A stretch of DNA of 64,000 nucleotides from Synechococcus sp. BIOS-U3-1 (GTDB taxonomy: Bacteria > Cyanobacteriota > Cyanobacteriia > PCC-6307 > Cyanobiaceae). The position numbers were made by a program, and so were the translations under genes. Location of the stretch: assembly GCF_014279975.1 (NCBI RefSeq), contig NZ_CP047936.1:1798001-1862000 (forward strand), in the 5' to 3' direction. The notes beneath the pieces were generated by a model. It saw only the letters and a program-made list of their open reading frames with translations. It did no database searches and was not told the DNA's origin. Shown one piece after another: positions 9,071-18,185 of the stretch. Numbering within the stretch: position 1 is the first letter of the stretch; the number at the start of each line of letters is the position of its first letter.

Positions 9071-10014
9071 CGTCCTCGCGCCAAAGCCCGAAAAAAGGTC
9101 TGCCGCTCCGGCTGCTGGCCGTGATCCTGGTCTCCACTGCACTGGATGTGGCAGTGAGTTTCCAGGTGTCGCGCTGGGCCTATGGCTGGTTGCCAGTGCC
9201 CGCATCCACGGCTGCACCTTATGTGGATGATCTGTTCAGCCTTGAGGTCGGGATCGGCGCCTTCGTGTTCATCGGCTGTGTGGGTTTCATTGTCTGGTCG
9301 TTGTTATTCAGTCGTGCTGAAAAGTACGACGAAAGTGATGGTCTTCCGATTGAAGGCAACACCAAACTCGAAATCACCTGGACGGTGATCCCTTTTGTCA
9401 TTGTCATGGCGCTGGCCTTTTATTCGATCCAGGTGAACGAGAAGCTTGCCTCGCTCGGGCCCAAGCAGAAATACGACGTCGCGCTCAATCAGGCTCCCGA
9501 TGCCGTAGCCACCCTGGACGCACGCCGCGACATCGGACCGATCGAGGTGATTTCCAGGCAATGGTCCTGGGAATTTGTTTACCCCGATGGCGTGCGCAGT
9601 TCAGAACTGCATCTACCGCTCAATCAGCGCGCCAACTTTCTGCTGATCTCCGAAGACGTTCTTCACAGCTTCTACATTCCGGCGTTCCGCCTCAAGCAGG
9701 ACATCATTCCAGGAAGTGTGATCTCGTACAGCATCACGCCCACCCGTGAAGGTCGCTTCAGGCTGCGCGATGCCATGTTCAGCGGCGCTTACTTCTCCAA
9801 CAACCAGACCGACGTGATTGTCGAGTCGGAAGAGGAGTACGCCTCCTGGCTGACCACCACAGCCAAGCGCCCACTGGTCCAGGGCCTTAGCCCGGGCACA
9901 GCCCTTTACGAAAAACGCCTCAAGGACGGCGACCGTGGATGGGCGACCGTTCCCCCAGCTCCTCCACCGATGGTCAACGACCCCGGTAATCCCGAAGCGC
10001 CCCACGACGCCTGA
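9067..10014 (+). CDS. ctaC: Haem-copper oxidase subunit II lacking the CuA site (ARTO type)
   Basis: A 315-residue subunit II with two N-terminal membrane helices (about residues 15-35 and 57-80), a further helix near 105-120 after LEITWTVIPF, and a periplasm- or lumen-facing cupredoxin domain. The aromatic segment QWSWEFVYPDG and the first histidine (DVLHSFYIPAFRLKQD) are conserved. The usual CuA loop Cys-x-Glu-x-x-x-Cys-x-x-x-His is absent: the corresponding stretch reads RLRDAMFSGAYFSNNQ, with no Cys and no His. This is the hallmark of the cyanobacterial alternative respiratory terminal oxidase (ARTO, CtaCII). The electron donor is therefore unlikely to be cytochrome c6 through CuA. ctaD follows after 5 bp. 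Confidence 0.9.
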   Translation: MTSSRQSPKKGLPLRLLAVILVSTALDVAVSFQVSRWAYGWLPVPASTAAPYVDDLFSLEVGIGAFVFIGCVGFIVWSLLFSRAEKYDESDGLPIEGNTKLEITWTVIPFVIVMALAFYSIQVNEKLASLGPKQKYDVALNQAPDAVATLDARRDIGPIEVISRQWSWEFVYPDGVRSSELHLPLNQRANFLLISEDVLHSFYIPAFRLKQDIIPGSVISYSITPTREGRFRLRDAMFSGAYFSNNQTDVIVESEEEYASWLTTTAKRPLVQGLSPGTALYEKRLKDGDRGWATVPPAPPPMVNDPGNPEAPHDA

Positions 10015-10019
10015 CCCCG

Positions 10020-11708
10020 ATGACCAGCGCCAAATACGACCCCAGAGTGCTCAAGGCACCCCACCCTGTTCCAGGTGCTCCTGACAACTGGAAGCGCTTC
10101 TTCAGTTTCAACACCGACGCGAAAGTGATCGGAATTCAGTACATCGGGCTGTCACTGTTCTTCCTGATGGTGGGTGGTCTCCTGGCCATGGTCATGCGCG
10201 GTGAATTGATCACTCCTCCGGCAGATCTCGTCGATCCGAGTGTCTACAACGGGCTCTACACAATGCACGGGACAGTAATGCTGTTCCTGTTCCTGTTCCC
10301 GGTCCTGAATGGATTCAACAACCTGTTGATCCCCACCATGATCGGAGCTCCGGACATGGCTTTTCCCAAGCTGAACGCCGCAGCTTTCTGGCTGGTGCCT
10401 GTCTTTGCTGTCGTACTACTGAGCAGCTTCTTCGTGCCTGGAGGACCAGCCTCATCGGGGTGGTGGTCCTATCCACCGGTCAGCATTCAGAACCCTCTTG
10501 GTCATCTAATCAATGGTGAATTTCTCTGGATCCTGGCAGTAGCGATCTCCGGGGTGTCATCGATCATGGGTGCGATCAATTTCGTCACAACGATCATCCG
10601 CATGCGGGCGCCCGGAATGGGCTTTTTCAAGATGCCCGTCTTTGTCTGGACAGCATGGGCCGCCCAGACTCTTCAGCTGATTGGTCTACCCGCACTCACG
10701 GGAGGAGCCATCATGTTGATGTTCGATCTCAGTTTCGGAACCAGTTTCTTCCGACCTGAAGGAGGAGGAGATCCAGTGCTTTACCAGCACTTTTTCTGGT
10801 TCTACTCCCATCCTGCGGTGTACGTGATGGTTCTGCCTGTGTTCGGCATCTTCTCAGAGCTAATCACGGTTTATTCACGCAAACCACTATTCGGCTACAA
10901 ATTCGTGGCATTGGCCTCATTCATCATCACTTTCCTGGGCTTGATCGTCTGGGTGCATCACATGTTCTATACCGGAACGCCACAGTGGATGCGCAATCTG
11001 GTGATGATCACAACCATGCTGATTGCTGTACCCACCGGAGTGAAAGTATTTGCCTGGCTGGGAACACTCTGGGGGGCAAAGATCCGTCTTAGCACACCGA
11101 TGTTATTCGTTCTGGGGGGCCTTGTGAATTTCATTTTCGGAGGCATCACCGGCGTCATGCTCGGCACAGTTCCCATCGATATCCACGTGGGCAACACCTA
11201 TTTCGTTGTTGCCCACTTTCACTACATCATTTTCAACACGATTGGTTTTGGAATCTTCGCTGGCATCTATCACTGGTTCCCAAAATTCACCGGCCGGATG
11301 TACTACGAAGGGCTCGGAAAAATTCATTTCACCCTCACCTTCATTGGTGCAACTCTCAACTGGCTTCCGCTGCACTGGGCCGGCCTCTACGGCATGCCTC
11401 GACGCGTTGCCTCCTATGACCCTGAGTTCGCCCTCTGGAATGTGATTGCAAGTATCGGAGCCTTCATGTTGGGGGTGGCTTCCATTCCCTTCATCCTCAA
11501 CATCGTGAGCTCCTGGGCAAGGGGTGCCAAAGCCCCCGCCAATCCCTGGAGAGCGATCGGACTGGAGTGGTTGCTTCCCTCGCCGCCGCCGGCTGAAAAT
11601 TTCGAAGACGATATTCCCACTGTGATCAGCGAGCCCTATGGCTATGGCCTGGGCAAACCCCTTGTCGAAGACGAGGAGTTTTATGTCCGACGCTCCATGG
11701 AGGCCTGA
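10020..11708 (+). CDS. ctaD: Haem-copper oxidase subunit I (ARTO type)
   Basis: A 562-residue, roughly 12-helix catalytic subunit. The low-spin haem histidine is in LYTMHGTVMLFLF. The CuB His-Tyr pair is in WFYSHPAVYVMVLP, the other CuB histidines in VWVHHMFYTG, K-channel residues in VPTGVKVFAWLGTLWGA, and the haem histidines in YFVVAHFHYIIFN. The normal HPEVY motif reads HPAVY, so the gating glutamate of the D-channel is missing, as I recall for ARTO-type subunits. It reduces oxygen to water at a haem-copper centre. It sits between ctaC (5 bp before) and ctaE (3 bp after). Confidence 0.93.
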   Translation: MTSAKYDPRVLKAPHPVPGAPDNWKRFFSFNTDAKVIGIQYIGLSLFFLMVGGLLAMVMRGELITPPADLVDPSVYNGLYTMHGTVMLFLFLFPVLNGFNNLLIPTMIGAPDMAFPKLNAAAFWLVPVFAVVLLSSFFVPGGPASSGWWSYPPVSIQNPLGHLINGEFLWILAVAISGVSSIMGAINFVTTIIRMRAPGMGFFKMPVFVWTAWAAQTLQLIGLPALTGGAIMLMFDLSFGTSFFRPEGGGDPVLYQHFFWFYSHPAVYVMVLPVFGIFSELITVYSRKPLFGYKFVALASFIITFLGLIVWVHHMFYTGTPQWMRNLVMITTMLIAVPTGVKVFAWLGTLWGAKIRLSTPMLFVLGGLVNFIFGGITGVMLGTVPIDIHVGNTYFVVAHFHYIIFNTIGFGIFAGIYHWFPKFTGRMYYEGLGKIHFTLTFIGATLNWLPLHWAGLYGMPRRVASYDPEFALWNVIASIGAFMLGVASIPFILNIVSSWARGAKAPANPWRAIGLEWLLPSPPPAENFEDDIPTVISEPYGYGLGKPLVEDEEFYVRRSMEA

Positions 11709-11711
11709 ACA

Positions 11712-12317
11712 ATGACCAGCGCCAATGTTGATTTACCGCTCAAGCACAAACCCGGACATATCAAACATGACGGGCACAATTTGACGGGATTTATCATATT
11801 TCTATGCTCGGAAAGCATTATCTTTCTGGCGTTTTTTGTTGGTTATGCACTGCTGAAGATCACGAGTCCCGAATGGCTTCCGGAAGGTGTCGAAGGTCTC
11901 GAAACACGGATGCCATTAATCAACACAGTCATTCTTGTGAGCTCCAGTTTTGTTGCCTACTTCGCTGAACGCTATCTCCACAAAGAGAATCTCTGGGGAT
12001 TCCGGGCAATGTGGCTACTCACAATGGCCATGGGAAGTTACTTCGTCTATGGGCAATATGTCGAGTGGTCAGAGCTGGCATTCAGCTTGAGCAGCGGAGT
12101 ATTCGGGGGAACGTTCTACTTACTGACCGGTTTTCACGGCCTTCATGTGATCACAGGAATCCTGCTGATGGGCCTGATGTTGGCGCGTTCCTTCCGCCCA
12201 AACAACTACGCCAAGGGGGAAATGGGCGTCACGGCAGTGAGCCTGTTCTGGCATTTCGTGGATGTGATCTGGATCATCCTTTATGTGCTGATTTATGTGT
12301 GGCAGCGAACCAGCTGA
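11712..12317 (+). CDS. ctaE: Haem-copper oxidase subunit III (ARTO type)
   Basis: A 201-residue protein with five predicted membrane helices and the short subunit III form. Family features are FIIFLCSESIIFLAFF near the N-terminus (conserved acidic residue in a helix), TGFHGLHVITGILLMG (the HGxHV motif, about residues 139-154) and the terminal FWHFVDVIWIILYVLIYVW. It completes the ctaCDE order. The GMC oxidoreductase gene starts 41 bp later on the same strand and may be in the same transcript. Confidence 0.92.
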   Translation: MTSANVDLPLKHKPGHIKHDGHNLTGFIIFLCSESIIFLAFFVGYALLKITSPEWLPEGVEGLETRMPLINTVILVSSSFVAYFAERYLHKENLWGFRAMWLLTMAMGSYFVYGQYVEWSELAFSLSSGVFGGTFYLLTGFHGLHVITGILLMGLMLARSFRPNNYAKGEMGVTAVSLFWHFVDVIWIILYVLIYVWQRTS

Positions 12318-12358
12318 TCGCTTCTGCATCACTCAGTTTTCAACAACCTCAGCCATCC

Positions 12359-13879
12359 ATGATCATCGACGACCGCCATTACGACATCATCATCGTCGGC
12401 AGTGGTGCCGGCGGAGGGACTCTTGCAGGGGCGCTCACCCGCCAGGGCAGAAGCGTTCTGCTTCTAGAGCGAGGAGAAGCCATGGCACTAAGTGATCAAA
12501 ACGTGGCCGATGTAGATCTGCTCCGCAAGGATCGCTATCACCCCACGGATGAACGCTGGTTCGGTCCAGATGGAGACCCTTTCGCACCTCAAACCGCCTA
12601 CAGCCTGGGTGGCAACACCAAGATCTGGGGAGCAGTGTTGGAACGCATGCGCGACAAGGATTTCGGTGAGGTGTCACTGCAGCATGGTGTTTCACCAGCC
12701 TGGCCTTTCGATTACGCCCATCTGGCTCCCTACTACGACCAGGCTGAGACGCTCTACCGGGTTCACGGTCAGGCCCATATCGACCCCACGGAGCCTGCAC
12801 GCAGTAAAGACTTCGACCATGCGCCACGTCCGGTGGTGCCGTTCCTCGAGCAGCTTCGCGAAGGGCTACAGCGCCACGGCTGCCAGCCTTACGACCTGCC
12901 TCTCAGCTGGTCCGAAAGCAAAGAAGATCCCAGCGGTGACTCCCAGCTCTTCGGCCTAGACAGGGCCGACCCAAGCAAGCTGGAGGTTCGAACTCTGTCC
13001 AAGGTTCTGCGGTTGCATGTGAGCCCCAGTGGACGAGATGTGAAGCGGGTGGAGGCGGATGTAGACGGCGAGGTCTGGCTTTTCTCCTCCGATCTGGTGG
13101 TACTGGCAGCCGGTGCAATCAATACGCCGGCCATCCTGCTGCGATCTAGCAACGAACGTCACCCCCGTGGCCTCAGCAACAAGTCAGACCAGGTGGGTAG
13201 AAACCTGATGAATGTTCAGCTCACCTCGATCCTGCAGCGTTCCGCGGAAGCTAACAGCGGTCGTTACGCCCGTTCCTTCGGCATCAACGACTACTACTGG
13301 GGAGACAAGAACGTGACGTTCCCACTGGGGCACATTCAGTCCGCAGGCGGAGTGCTGCAGGACGCACTATTCGCAGAATCACCGCCAGTGTTGTCACTGG
13401 TCAGCAAGTTGATTCCTGATTTTGGATTGGAGCGCCTGGCATCGCGATCAGTCGCCTGGTGGGCCATGACCGAAGTGCTTCCCGATCCAGAAAACAAGGT
13501 ATGGCTGAACAAAGAACAGATCCGCATCAATTATCTCCATAACAATCTGGAAGCCCACGACCGACTGGTGTATCGCTGGATCGACACCCTCAAATCCGTG
13601 GAGGCCGATCCGGTCACCAAGGTGGTGACGTCAGAGCCCGTGCATCCCCGCGGCGAAGCACCTCTCAGCGTGGTGGGCTACGGCTGCGGCACCTGTCGAA
13701 TGGGTGAAGATCCCGTCGCATCCGTCGTGGATGCAGATGGAAAGTGCCATGAACTTGAGAACGTCTACATCACCGACAGCAGTATTTTTCCAAGCTGCCC
13801 AAGCGTGGGACCAGGTCTCACCACTATTGCCCTGGCACTGCGCATGGCAGAAACACTTCACCAACGGCTGCACAACTGA
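12359..13879 (+). CDS. GMC-family FAD-dependent oxidoreductase
   Basis: A 506-residue flavoprotein. The FAD dinucleotide-binding motif IIVGSGAGGGTLAGAL lies at about residues 9-24, followed by LLLERGE. SLGGNTKIWGAVLER matches the GMC signature region, and the C-terminal part has GCGTCRMGEDPVASVVD and SIFPSCPSVGPGLTTIALA. Members oxidise alcohols or sugars; the substrate cannot be told here. The ATG at 12359 precedes the Rossmann motif; the same frame is open back to 12011 inside ctaE but that extension is unrelated protein. It lies 41 bp after ctaE, so it may pass electrons towards the oxidase chain (inference). Confidence 0.85.
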   Translation: MIIDDRHYDIIIVGSGAGGGTLAGALTRQGRSVLLLERGEAMALSDQNVADVDLLRKDRYHPTDERWFGPDGDPFAPQTAYSLGGNTKIWGAVLERMRDKDFGEVSLQHGVSPAWPFDYAHLAPYYDQAETLYRVHGQAHIDPTEPARSKDFDHAPRPVVPFLEQLREGLQRHGCQPYDLPLSWSESKEDPSGDSQLFGLDRADPSKLEVRTLSKVLRLHVSPSGRDVKRVEADVDGEVWLFSSDLVVLAAGAINTPAILLRSSNERHPRGLSNKSDQVGRNLMNVQLTSILQRSAEANSGRYARSFGINDYYWGDKNVTFPLGHIQSAGGVLQDALFAESPPVLSLVSKLIPDFGLERLASRSVAWWAMTEVLPDPENKVWLNKEQIRINYLHNNLEAHDRLVYRWIDTLKSVEADPVTKVVTSEPVHPRGEAPLSVVGYGCGTCRMGEDPVASVVDADGKCHELENVYITDSSIFPSCPSVGPGLTTIALALRMAETLHQRLHN

Positions 13880-13886
13880 TCCTGGG

Positions 13887-13928
13887 ACCACTCCGATCAT
13901 GAGCTGATCAGCTCATGATCGGAGTGGT
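13887..13928. terminator. 42-bp perfect palindrome between convergent genes
   Basis: The 21 bases from 13887 are the exact reverse complement of the 21 bases ending at 13928, with no spacer. The centre is AGCTGATCAGCT. It lies 7 bp after the GMC stop and 10 bp before the end of the glutathione reductase gene, where the two transcripts converge. Either strand could fold into a hairpin of about 19 bp with a 4-nt loop, suited to a bidirectional terminator. There is no T-run on either side, so it is not a textbook intrinsic terminator. Confidence 0.7.
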
Positions 13929-13938
13929 TGTGACGCCA

Positions 13939-15303
13939 TTAGCCCATGGTGACGAATTCCTCCGACACCGTTGGATGCAAAGCCATCGTGCGATCAAAGT
14001 CTGACTTGGTTGCTCCCATTCCAACAGCGATCGCCGCCATCTGAATGATCTCTGCTGCATGTTCGCCGACCATGTGACAGCCCAGAACGCGCTCGGTTTC
14101 TACTTCAAGGACCAGCTTGAGCAGACAACGCGGTCCGCACTTAGGTAGGGCCTGTGCCATGGAGCGGAAACGGGCCCGGTGAATCACCACCCCCTCGGCA
14201 CCGTATTGGGCGATGGCATCCTCTTCCGACAACCCCACCGTGGCCAGCTCAGGCTGACTGAATACGGCACTGGCTACCAATTCATGGCTCACCTGTCGCG
14301 GACGCTCTCCATAGACACTGTCAGCAAAGGCGCGACCCTCATCAATCGCCACAGGCGTGAGGCAGATGCGATCGGTCACATCACCAACAGCGAACACATG
14401 GGGCACATTGGTGCGCTGATCAGCATCCACGGGAATGTGATGGCCATGGATCGTCACTCCCGCAGCATCGAGGTTGAGACCTTGCAGAAAAGGCCGTCGT
14501 CCAGTGGCCAGAAGTACACCCCCACAGGAGATTTGATCCCCGCGATTGGTGCGCACAACCAGGTCTCCGGGCTTGCCCTCAATGGCTTCAGGGCCTGTGG
14601 AGAACTGCACATTCACGCCTTTCTCAGCCATCCCCTCCTGCACGACTGCTGCCAGTTCGGCATCAAAACCGCGTAGCAGATGTTCGCGGCGCACCAGCTG
14701 TGTCACTTCGACACCAAGGCCGCTGAGAATCCCCGCGAATTCGCAGGCGATGAAGCCAGCACCCACCACAACCATCCGCTCAGGGAAACGCTCCAGCAAA
14801 AACATGTCGTCGCTGACCCAGCCCAGCTCGACACCTTGGATATCAGGACGCTGAGGGCGCCCGCCGACACCGATCAGCACCCTCTCAGCATGCAGGCGTT
14901 GCTCGGGATCACCACCGGGGTCAGCGGAAACAAGAATGTGATGGTCATCCTCAAAGCGTCCCCAGCCTTTGATCAGGGAGACACCGGCCTTCGCTAGAAA
15001 GTCAATGTGCATGGCATTGAGGCGGTCCACCTCAGCACGCACATTGGCAAGCAACTGTGCTGAATCAATCCGGACCTCAGACGGATGGACGCCATAACTG
15101 GAGGCCTCCTCCATCTGTCCTGCCATCTGGGATCCATAGACCAGCAGTTTCTTGGGGACACACCCCCTGATCACGCAGGTGCCACCGACACGATCACCTT
15201 CAATGATGGCAACCCGAGCCCCATGACGTGCCGCCCGCTTGGCCGCCGCGAGGCCGCCGGAACCGGCACCGAGCACTACGAGATCAAACGACTGGTCCAC
15301 CAC
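13939..15303 (-). CDS. gor: Glutathione reductase
   Basis: A 454-residue pyridine nucleotide-disulfide oxidoreductase that reduces oxidised glutathione. The FAD-binding motif VLGAGSGGLAAAKRAA is at the N-terminus. The redox-active disulfide motif GGTCVIRGCVPKKLLVY has the form seen in cyanobacterial glutathione reductases. The second nucleotide-binding motif is VVGAGFIACEFAGIL, the FAD segment is VFAVGDVTDRICLTPVA, and the dimer-interface end carries MALHPTVSEEFV with the catalytic His. It acts in the cytoplasm against oxidative stress. It is convergent with the GMC gene across the palindrome. Confidence 0.92.
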   Translation of the reverse strand: MVDQSFDLVVLGAGSGGLAAAKRAARHGARVAIIEGDRVGGTCVIRGCVPKKLLVYGSQMAGQMEEASSYGVHPSEVRIDSAQLLANVRAEVDRLNAMHIDFLAKAGVSLIKGWGRFEDDHHILVSADPGGDPEQRLHAERVLIGVGGRPQRPDIQGVELGWVSDDMFLLERFPERMVVVGAGFIACEFAGILSGLGVEVTQLVRREHLLRGFDAELAAVVQEGMAEKGVNVQFSTGPEAIEGKPGDLVVRTNRGDQISCGGVLLATGRRPFLQGLNLDAAGVTIHGHHIPVDADQRTNVPHVFAVGDVTDRICLTPVAIDEGRAFADSVYGERPRQVSHELVASAVFSQPELATVGLSEEDAIAQYGAEGVVIHRARFRSMAQALPKCGPRCLLKLVLEVETERVLGCHMVGEHAAEIIQMAAIAVGMGATKSDFDRTMALHPTVSEEFVTMG

Positions 15304-15435
15304 AGCTGACGCTCAACTACCCAGCATTCTGAAGGGTCTGAATTCAATGGCTTCAAAGGGTGCGATCGAGATCAGCGAACCAACCAATCGGTGAGATCCG
15401 CATAGGGTTGGGTCGATTGAGACCTGGAGTCTGGT

Positions 15436-16086
15436 GTGCATCTGCCTCGCTACGACCGGATTCCTGATCATGACAATGATCACAAGCTGATCGAAGTCAG
15501 GGTGTGTGATCTCCAGCCCACGCAGATGTGCGTCGGGCTTGCGGAGGTTCGGAGCCGTCAGAGGGACTTCAGCAAGGAAAACAGGAAGGAACGTCTCGAT
15601 TATCTGCGCGGCAAGCCGGTGCCCCTCGTGCGCAACCGCCTTGGGCAGCTCTGGATGGTGGATCGACACCATCGACTGAGGGCACTGCTGGAGATGGATC
15701 CCGGTGTTACCACCTATGGCTACGTCATCGCTGAGCTTGACAGCGACAGCCGCGATGCAGCGCTCCCAGCTCTGCAGAGTCGGGGGTGGCTCTATCTCCA
15801 GGACGGACGCGGCAACGGTCCATGGGAACCCTCCAAGCTGCCCCTGTCACTCCTGGGTCTTGAAGACGACTCGTACCGCAGCCTCGTCTGGAAATTGAAG
15901 AAAGAGGGGCTAATCAAGCCACAGCGCCTTATCCCTTATCACGAGTTCCGTTGGGGGGCATGGCTGCGCACACGCCCCTTGCCACCGTTCAGTTCCTCCC
16001 AGTTAGAGCCGGCGCTGCCGGCATCTCGGCGACTGGTTCAGTCCCGATCTGCGGCTCATCTCGCCGGCTGGACTGGCAAAACCTGA
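15436..16086 (+). CDS. ParB/Srx-like domain protein (ParBc_2 type)
   Basis: A 216-residue protein whose first half looks like a stand-alone ParB/sulfiredoxin-like domain: VRVCDLQPTQMCVG, then YLRGKPVPLVRNRLGQLWMV, then DRHHRLRALLEM, the ParB-like DxHHR box (about residues 75-86). There is no helix-turn-helix region or partner ParA, so it is unlikely to be the chromosome partition protein. Such proteins are annotated as putative nucleases or phosphotransferases. The GTG start at 15436 is supported by GGAG 7 nt upstream. Its neighbours do not suggest a pathway. Confidence 0.65.
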   Translation: MHLPRYDRIPDHDNDHKLIEVRVCDLQPTQMCVGLAEVRSRQRDFSKENRKERLDYLRGKPVPLVRNRLGQLWMVDRHHRLRALLEMDPGVTTYGYVIAELDSDSRDAALPALQSRGWLYLQDGRGNGPWEPSKLPLSLLGLEDDSYRSLVWKLKKEGLIKPQRLIPYHEFRWGAWLRTRPLPPFSSSQLEPALPASRRLVQSRSAAHLAGWTGKT

Positions 16087-16149
16087 AGGGTTGAGCGCTG
16101 TTGCCCCCTCCCCTCAACCGTTCGACGATTCACAAAACACCCCACTCCT

Positions 16150-16677
16150 ATGCGTCTCCTGACCTCAACTCTGGCAGCAGCTGTGCTGATGACAGCCACG
16201 ACTGCGAAGGCTGTGGAGATCGATGGCCAAACCAGTTTTGTAGCCGTGCCAACGCAGGCAAAACTCACCAATTACCGCTGGTACGCGTTCGAGTGTTGTG
16301 CCGTTTACTACGTGACTCTGGAATTCCCAGGGGGTGCTGGAGCTGATCTGGGAGGAATCAATCTTGAACAGATCCGGGGCGCGCAGCCCGCGTTTTATTA
16401 CGGAGCTGTGCCTGTTAAGGCCTTTATTGGCACTCCACGTCGTCAAGGGAAATCCGTTGAGGTCCAGGCGAAATTCAGTCATGACGCACGCTCAATCGAC
16501 GTTCGATTCGAGTCAGCGGTGAAACCAGGAGACGTTGTCACGATCGCCTTTCAGACAGGAGTGAACCCACCCGAAGACATCTACACCTTCTCGTTAACGG
16601 CCGTTCCGGCAGGGCCGAATCCGATCCATCAGATGGTTGGAGTGATTCAAATGGAGATCTTCGAGCCGATGTACTGA
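16150..16677 (+). CDS. DUF2808 family secreted protein
   Basis: A 175-residue protein with a clear signal peptide (MRLLTSTLAAAVLMTATTAKA, cleavage near residue 21) followed by the DUF2808 pattern: DLGGINLEQIRG, GTPRRQGKSVEV, VRFESAVKPGDVVTIAF and ending in MEIFEPMY. DUF2808 proteins are common in cyanobacteria, have an exported beta-rich domain and lack a proven function. It is convergent with dnaA. Confidence 0.8.
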   Translation: MRLLTSTLAAAVLMTATTAKAVEIDGQTSFVAVPTQAKLTNYRWYAFECCAVYYVTLEFPGGAGADLGGINLEQIRGAQPAFYYGAVPVKAFIGTPRRQGKSVEVQAKFSHDARSIDVRFESAVKPGDVVTIAFQTGVNPPEDIYTFSLTAVPAGPNPIHQMVGVIQMEIFEPMY

Positions 16678-16678
16678 G

Positions 16679-16709
16679 GCTGAAGGCTGTGGAACAAAAA
16701 GTCTTCAGC
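16679..16709. terminator. Possible convergent terminator hairpin
   Basis: GCTGAAG (16679-16685) pairs with CTTCAGC (16703-16709) across a 17-nt loop containing AAAAA. It lies where the DUF2808 and dnaA genes converge and includes the dnaA stop codon. The stem is short and no T-run follows, so support is modest. Confidence 0.3.
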
Positions 16710-18096
16710 GCTTGCGACGTGAATCAATCTGCAGCAGATCACGCACCCTTTGCACCTGACTGGCCAGCTGTGGATCAGTGCCGAGCTTCTTCTCCACCTG
16801 ACCAATGGCGTACATCACCGTGGTGTGATCCTTTCCTCCGAAGGTTTCACCGATCCGCGGAAGGCTGAGCCCGGTGCCCTGACGCATCAAGAACATGCCC
16901 ACCTGTCGGGCCTGACTGACCGCCCGGCGACGGCTGCTGCTGCGCATGTCATCCGCAGTCACCCCAAAGACTTCCGACACCTTGTCGATCACCTGCTGAG
17001 ATGTGACTTCAACACCCTGGCCGCTGGGATCCAGCATGGGAGCAACCGATTCAACGGTCATCGGCATCCCAGTGATCGAAGAGAAAGCGACCGCTCTTGT
17101 TAGCGCTCCTTCCAGCTCGCGGATGTTGGAGGTGAAACGACCAGAGATGTACTGAATCAGATCCCTCGGCAGAGAAACACGTTCCTGTTCGGCCTTTTTC
17201 TGAAGAATCGCCATGCGCGTCTCAAGATCCGGGGCCTGGATGTCAGCAATCAAACCCATGGAGAAGCGCGAAATCAAACGTTCTTGCAGTCGGGGAATCT
17301 GGCTGGGAGGGCGATCACTCGCGATCACGATCTGTCGACCGGCCTCGTGCAACGCATTGAACGTGTGGAAGAACTCTTCCTGCGTGTATTCCTTGCCCTC
17401 GATGAACTGGATGTCATCAACAAGGATGAGATCAGCGGCCCGGTAACGATCGCGAAAGGCCTGCATCCCATCTTTGCGAATCGCCACGATCAGGTCGTTG
17501 GTGAAAGTCTCGGTGGAGACATAAAACACCTTGGCCTCAGGATCGATCTCTAAGCGGTAATGACCGATGGCCTGCATGAGATGGGTCTTACCAAGGCCGA
17601 CACCTCCACAGATGAACAGCGGGTTGAATTCGCGCCCGGGGGCCTCGGCAACAGCAAGGGCAGCGGCATGGGCCATGCGGCTATTAGGCCCCACAACGAA
17701 TCGGTTGAACACGTACCGCATGTTCAGCCCCGGGAGACGACGGGGAGCCCTCGTAGCCGGGGTTGGCGGCGCCAGCGGGGGCGGCACCGCTGGCGCCGTA
17801 GGTGCGGCGGTGACACCTGCCGTTGCAGAGCCGGCCGGAAGCTCCTCAGCATCACGCGCCAGAACCGACACCGTCACAGGCTGACCAGTGATCTCACCGG
17901 CCACATCCGCGATGGTGCTCGCATAGTTCTTACGCAACCAGTTGCTGGCAAAGCTGTTAGGCGCCAGCAATGTGAGAGTCCCTTCCCGGAATCCGCTGCA
18001 CTGGGCAGGGCGGATCCAGGTCTCGAAGGTTGGCTTGCTGAGGTTGCTCTGAAGGGCCTGCTGAACCTTGCTCCAAAGCTCACTGCCCGTCAGCAC
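16705..18096 (-). CDS. dnaA: Chromosomal replication initiator DnaA
   Basis: A 463-residue DnaA with the N-terminal domain I ([22 protein letters not shown]), a Pro/Ala-rich linker (about 90-120), the AAA+ domain with Walker [16 protein letters not shown], Walker [21 protein letters not shown], and C-terminal domain IV with the DnaA-box reading motif [18 protein letters not shown] chose the GTG at 18096 (translated MLTGSELW) because GGAGG lies 5 nt upstream; another GTG at 18132 has no such site. It is divergent from the htrA-type gene. I saw no clear DnaA boxes in the 89-bp gap, in line with dnaA often lying away from the origin in cyanobacteria. Confidence 0.95.
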   Translation of the reverse strand: MLTGSELWSKVQQALQSNLSKPTFETWIRPAQCSGFREGTLTLLAPNSFASNWLRKNYASTIADVAGEITGQPVTVSVLARDAEELPAGSATAGVTAAPTAPAVPPPLAPPTPATRAPRRLPGLNMRYVFNRFVVGPNSRMAHAAALAVAEAPGREFNPLFICGGVGLGKTHLMQAIGHYRLEIDPEAKVFYVSTETFTNDLIVAIRKDGMQAFRDRYRAADLILVDDIQFIEGKEYTQEEFFHTFNALHEAGRQIVIASDRPPSQIPRLQERLISRFSMGLIADIQAPDLETRMAILQKKAEQERVSLPRDLIQYISGRFTSNIRELEGALTRAVAFSSITGMPMTVESVAPMLDPSGQGVEVTSQQVIDKVSEVFGVTADDMRSSSRRRAVSQARQVGMFLMRQGTGLSLPRIGETFGGKDHTTVMYAIGQVEKKLGTDPQLASQVQRVRDLLQIDSRRKR

Positions 18097-18185
18097 TGCA
18101 TCCTCCGATTCACGGTGGCTGAATCTACGCACCCCAGGCCGATCGGTCCGTCTTTAATGAGGTGCTGACGACATCACACATCTTC

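Noticed and set aside
12011-12358. Upstream extension of the GMC oxidoreductase frame
   Set aside because: The added 116 residues overlap ctaE in another frame and look unlike any GMC protein; the ATG at 12359 sits right before the FAD motif.
18097-18185. Replication origin next to dnaA
   Set aside because: I saw no cluster of DnaA boxes or AT-rich unwinding region in the gap, and many cyanobacteria have dnaA away from the origin.
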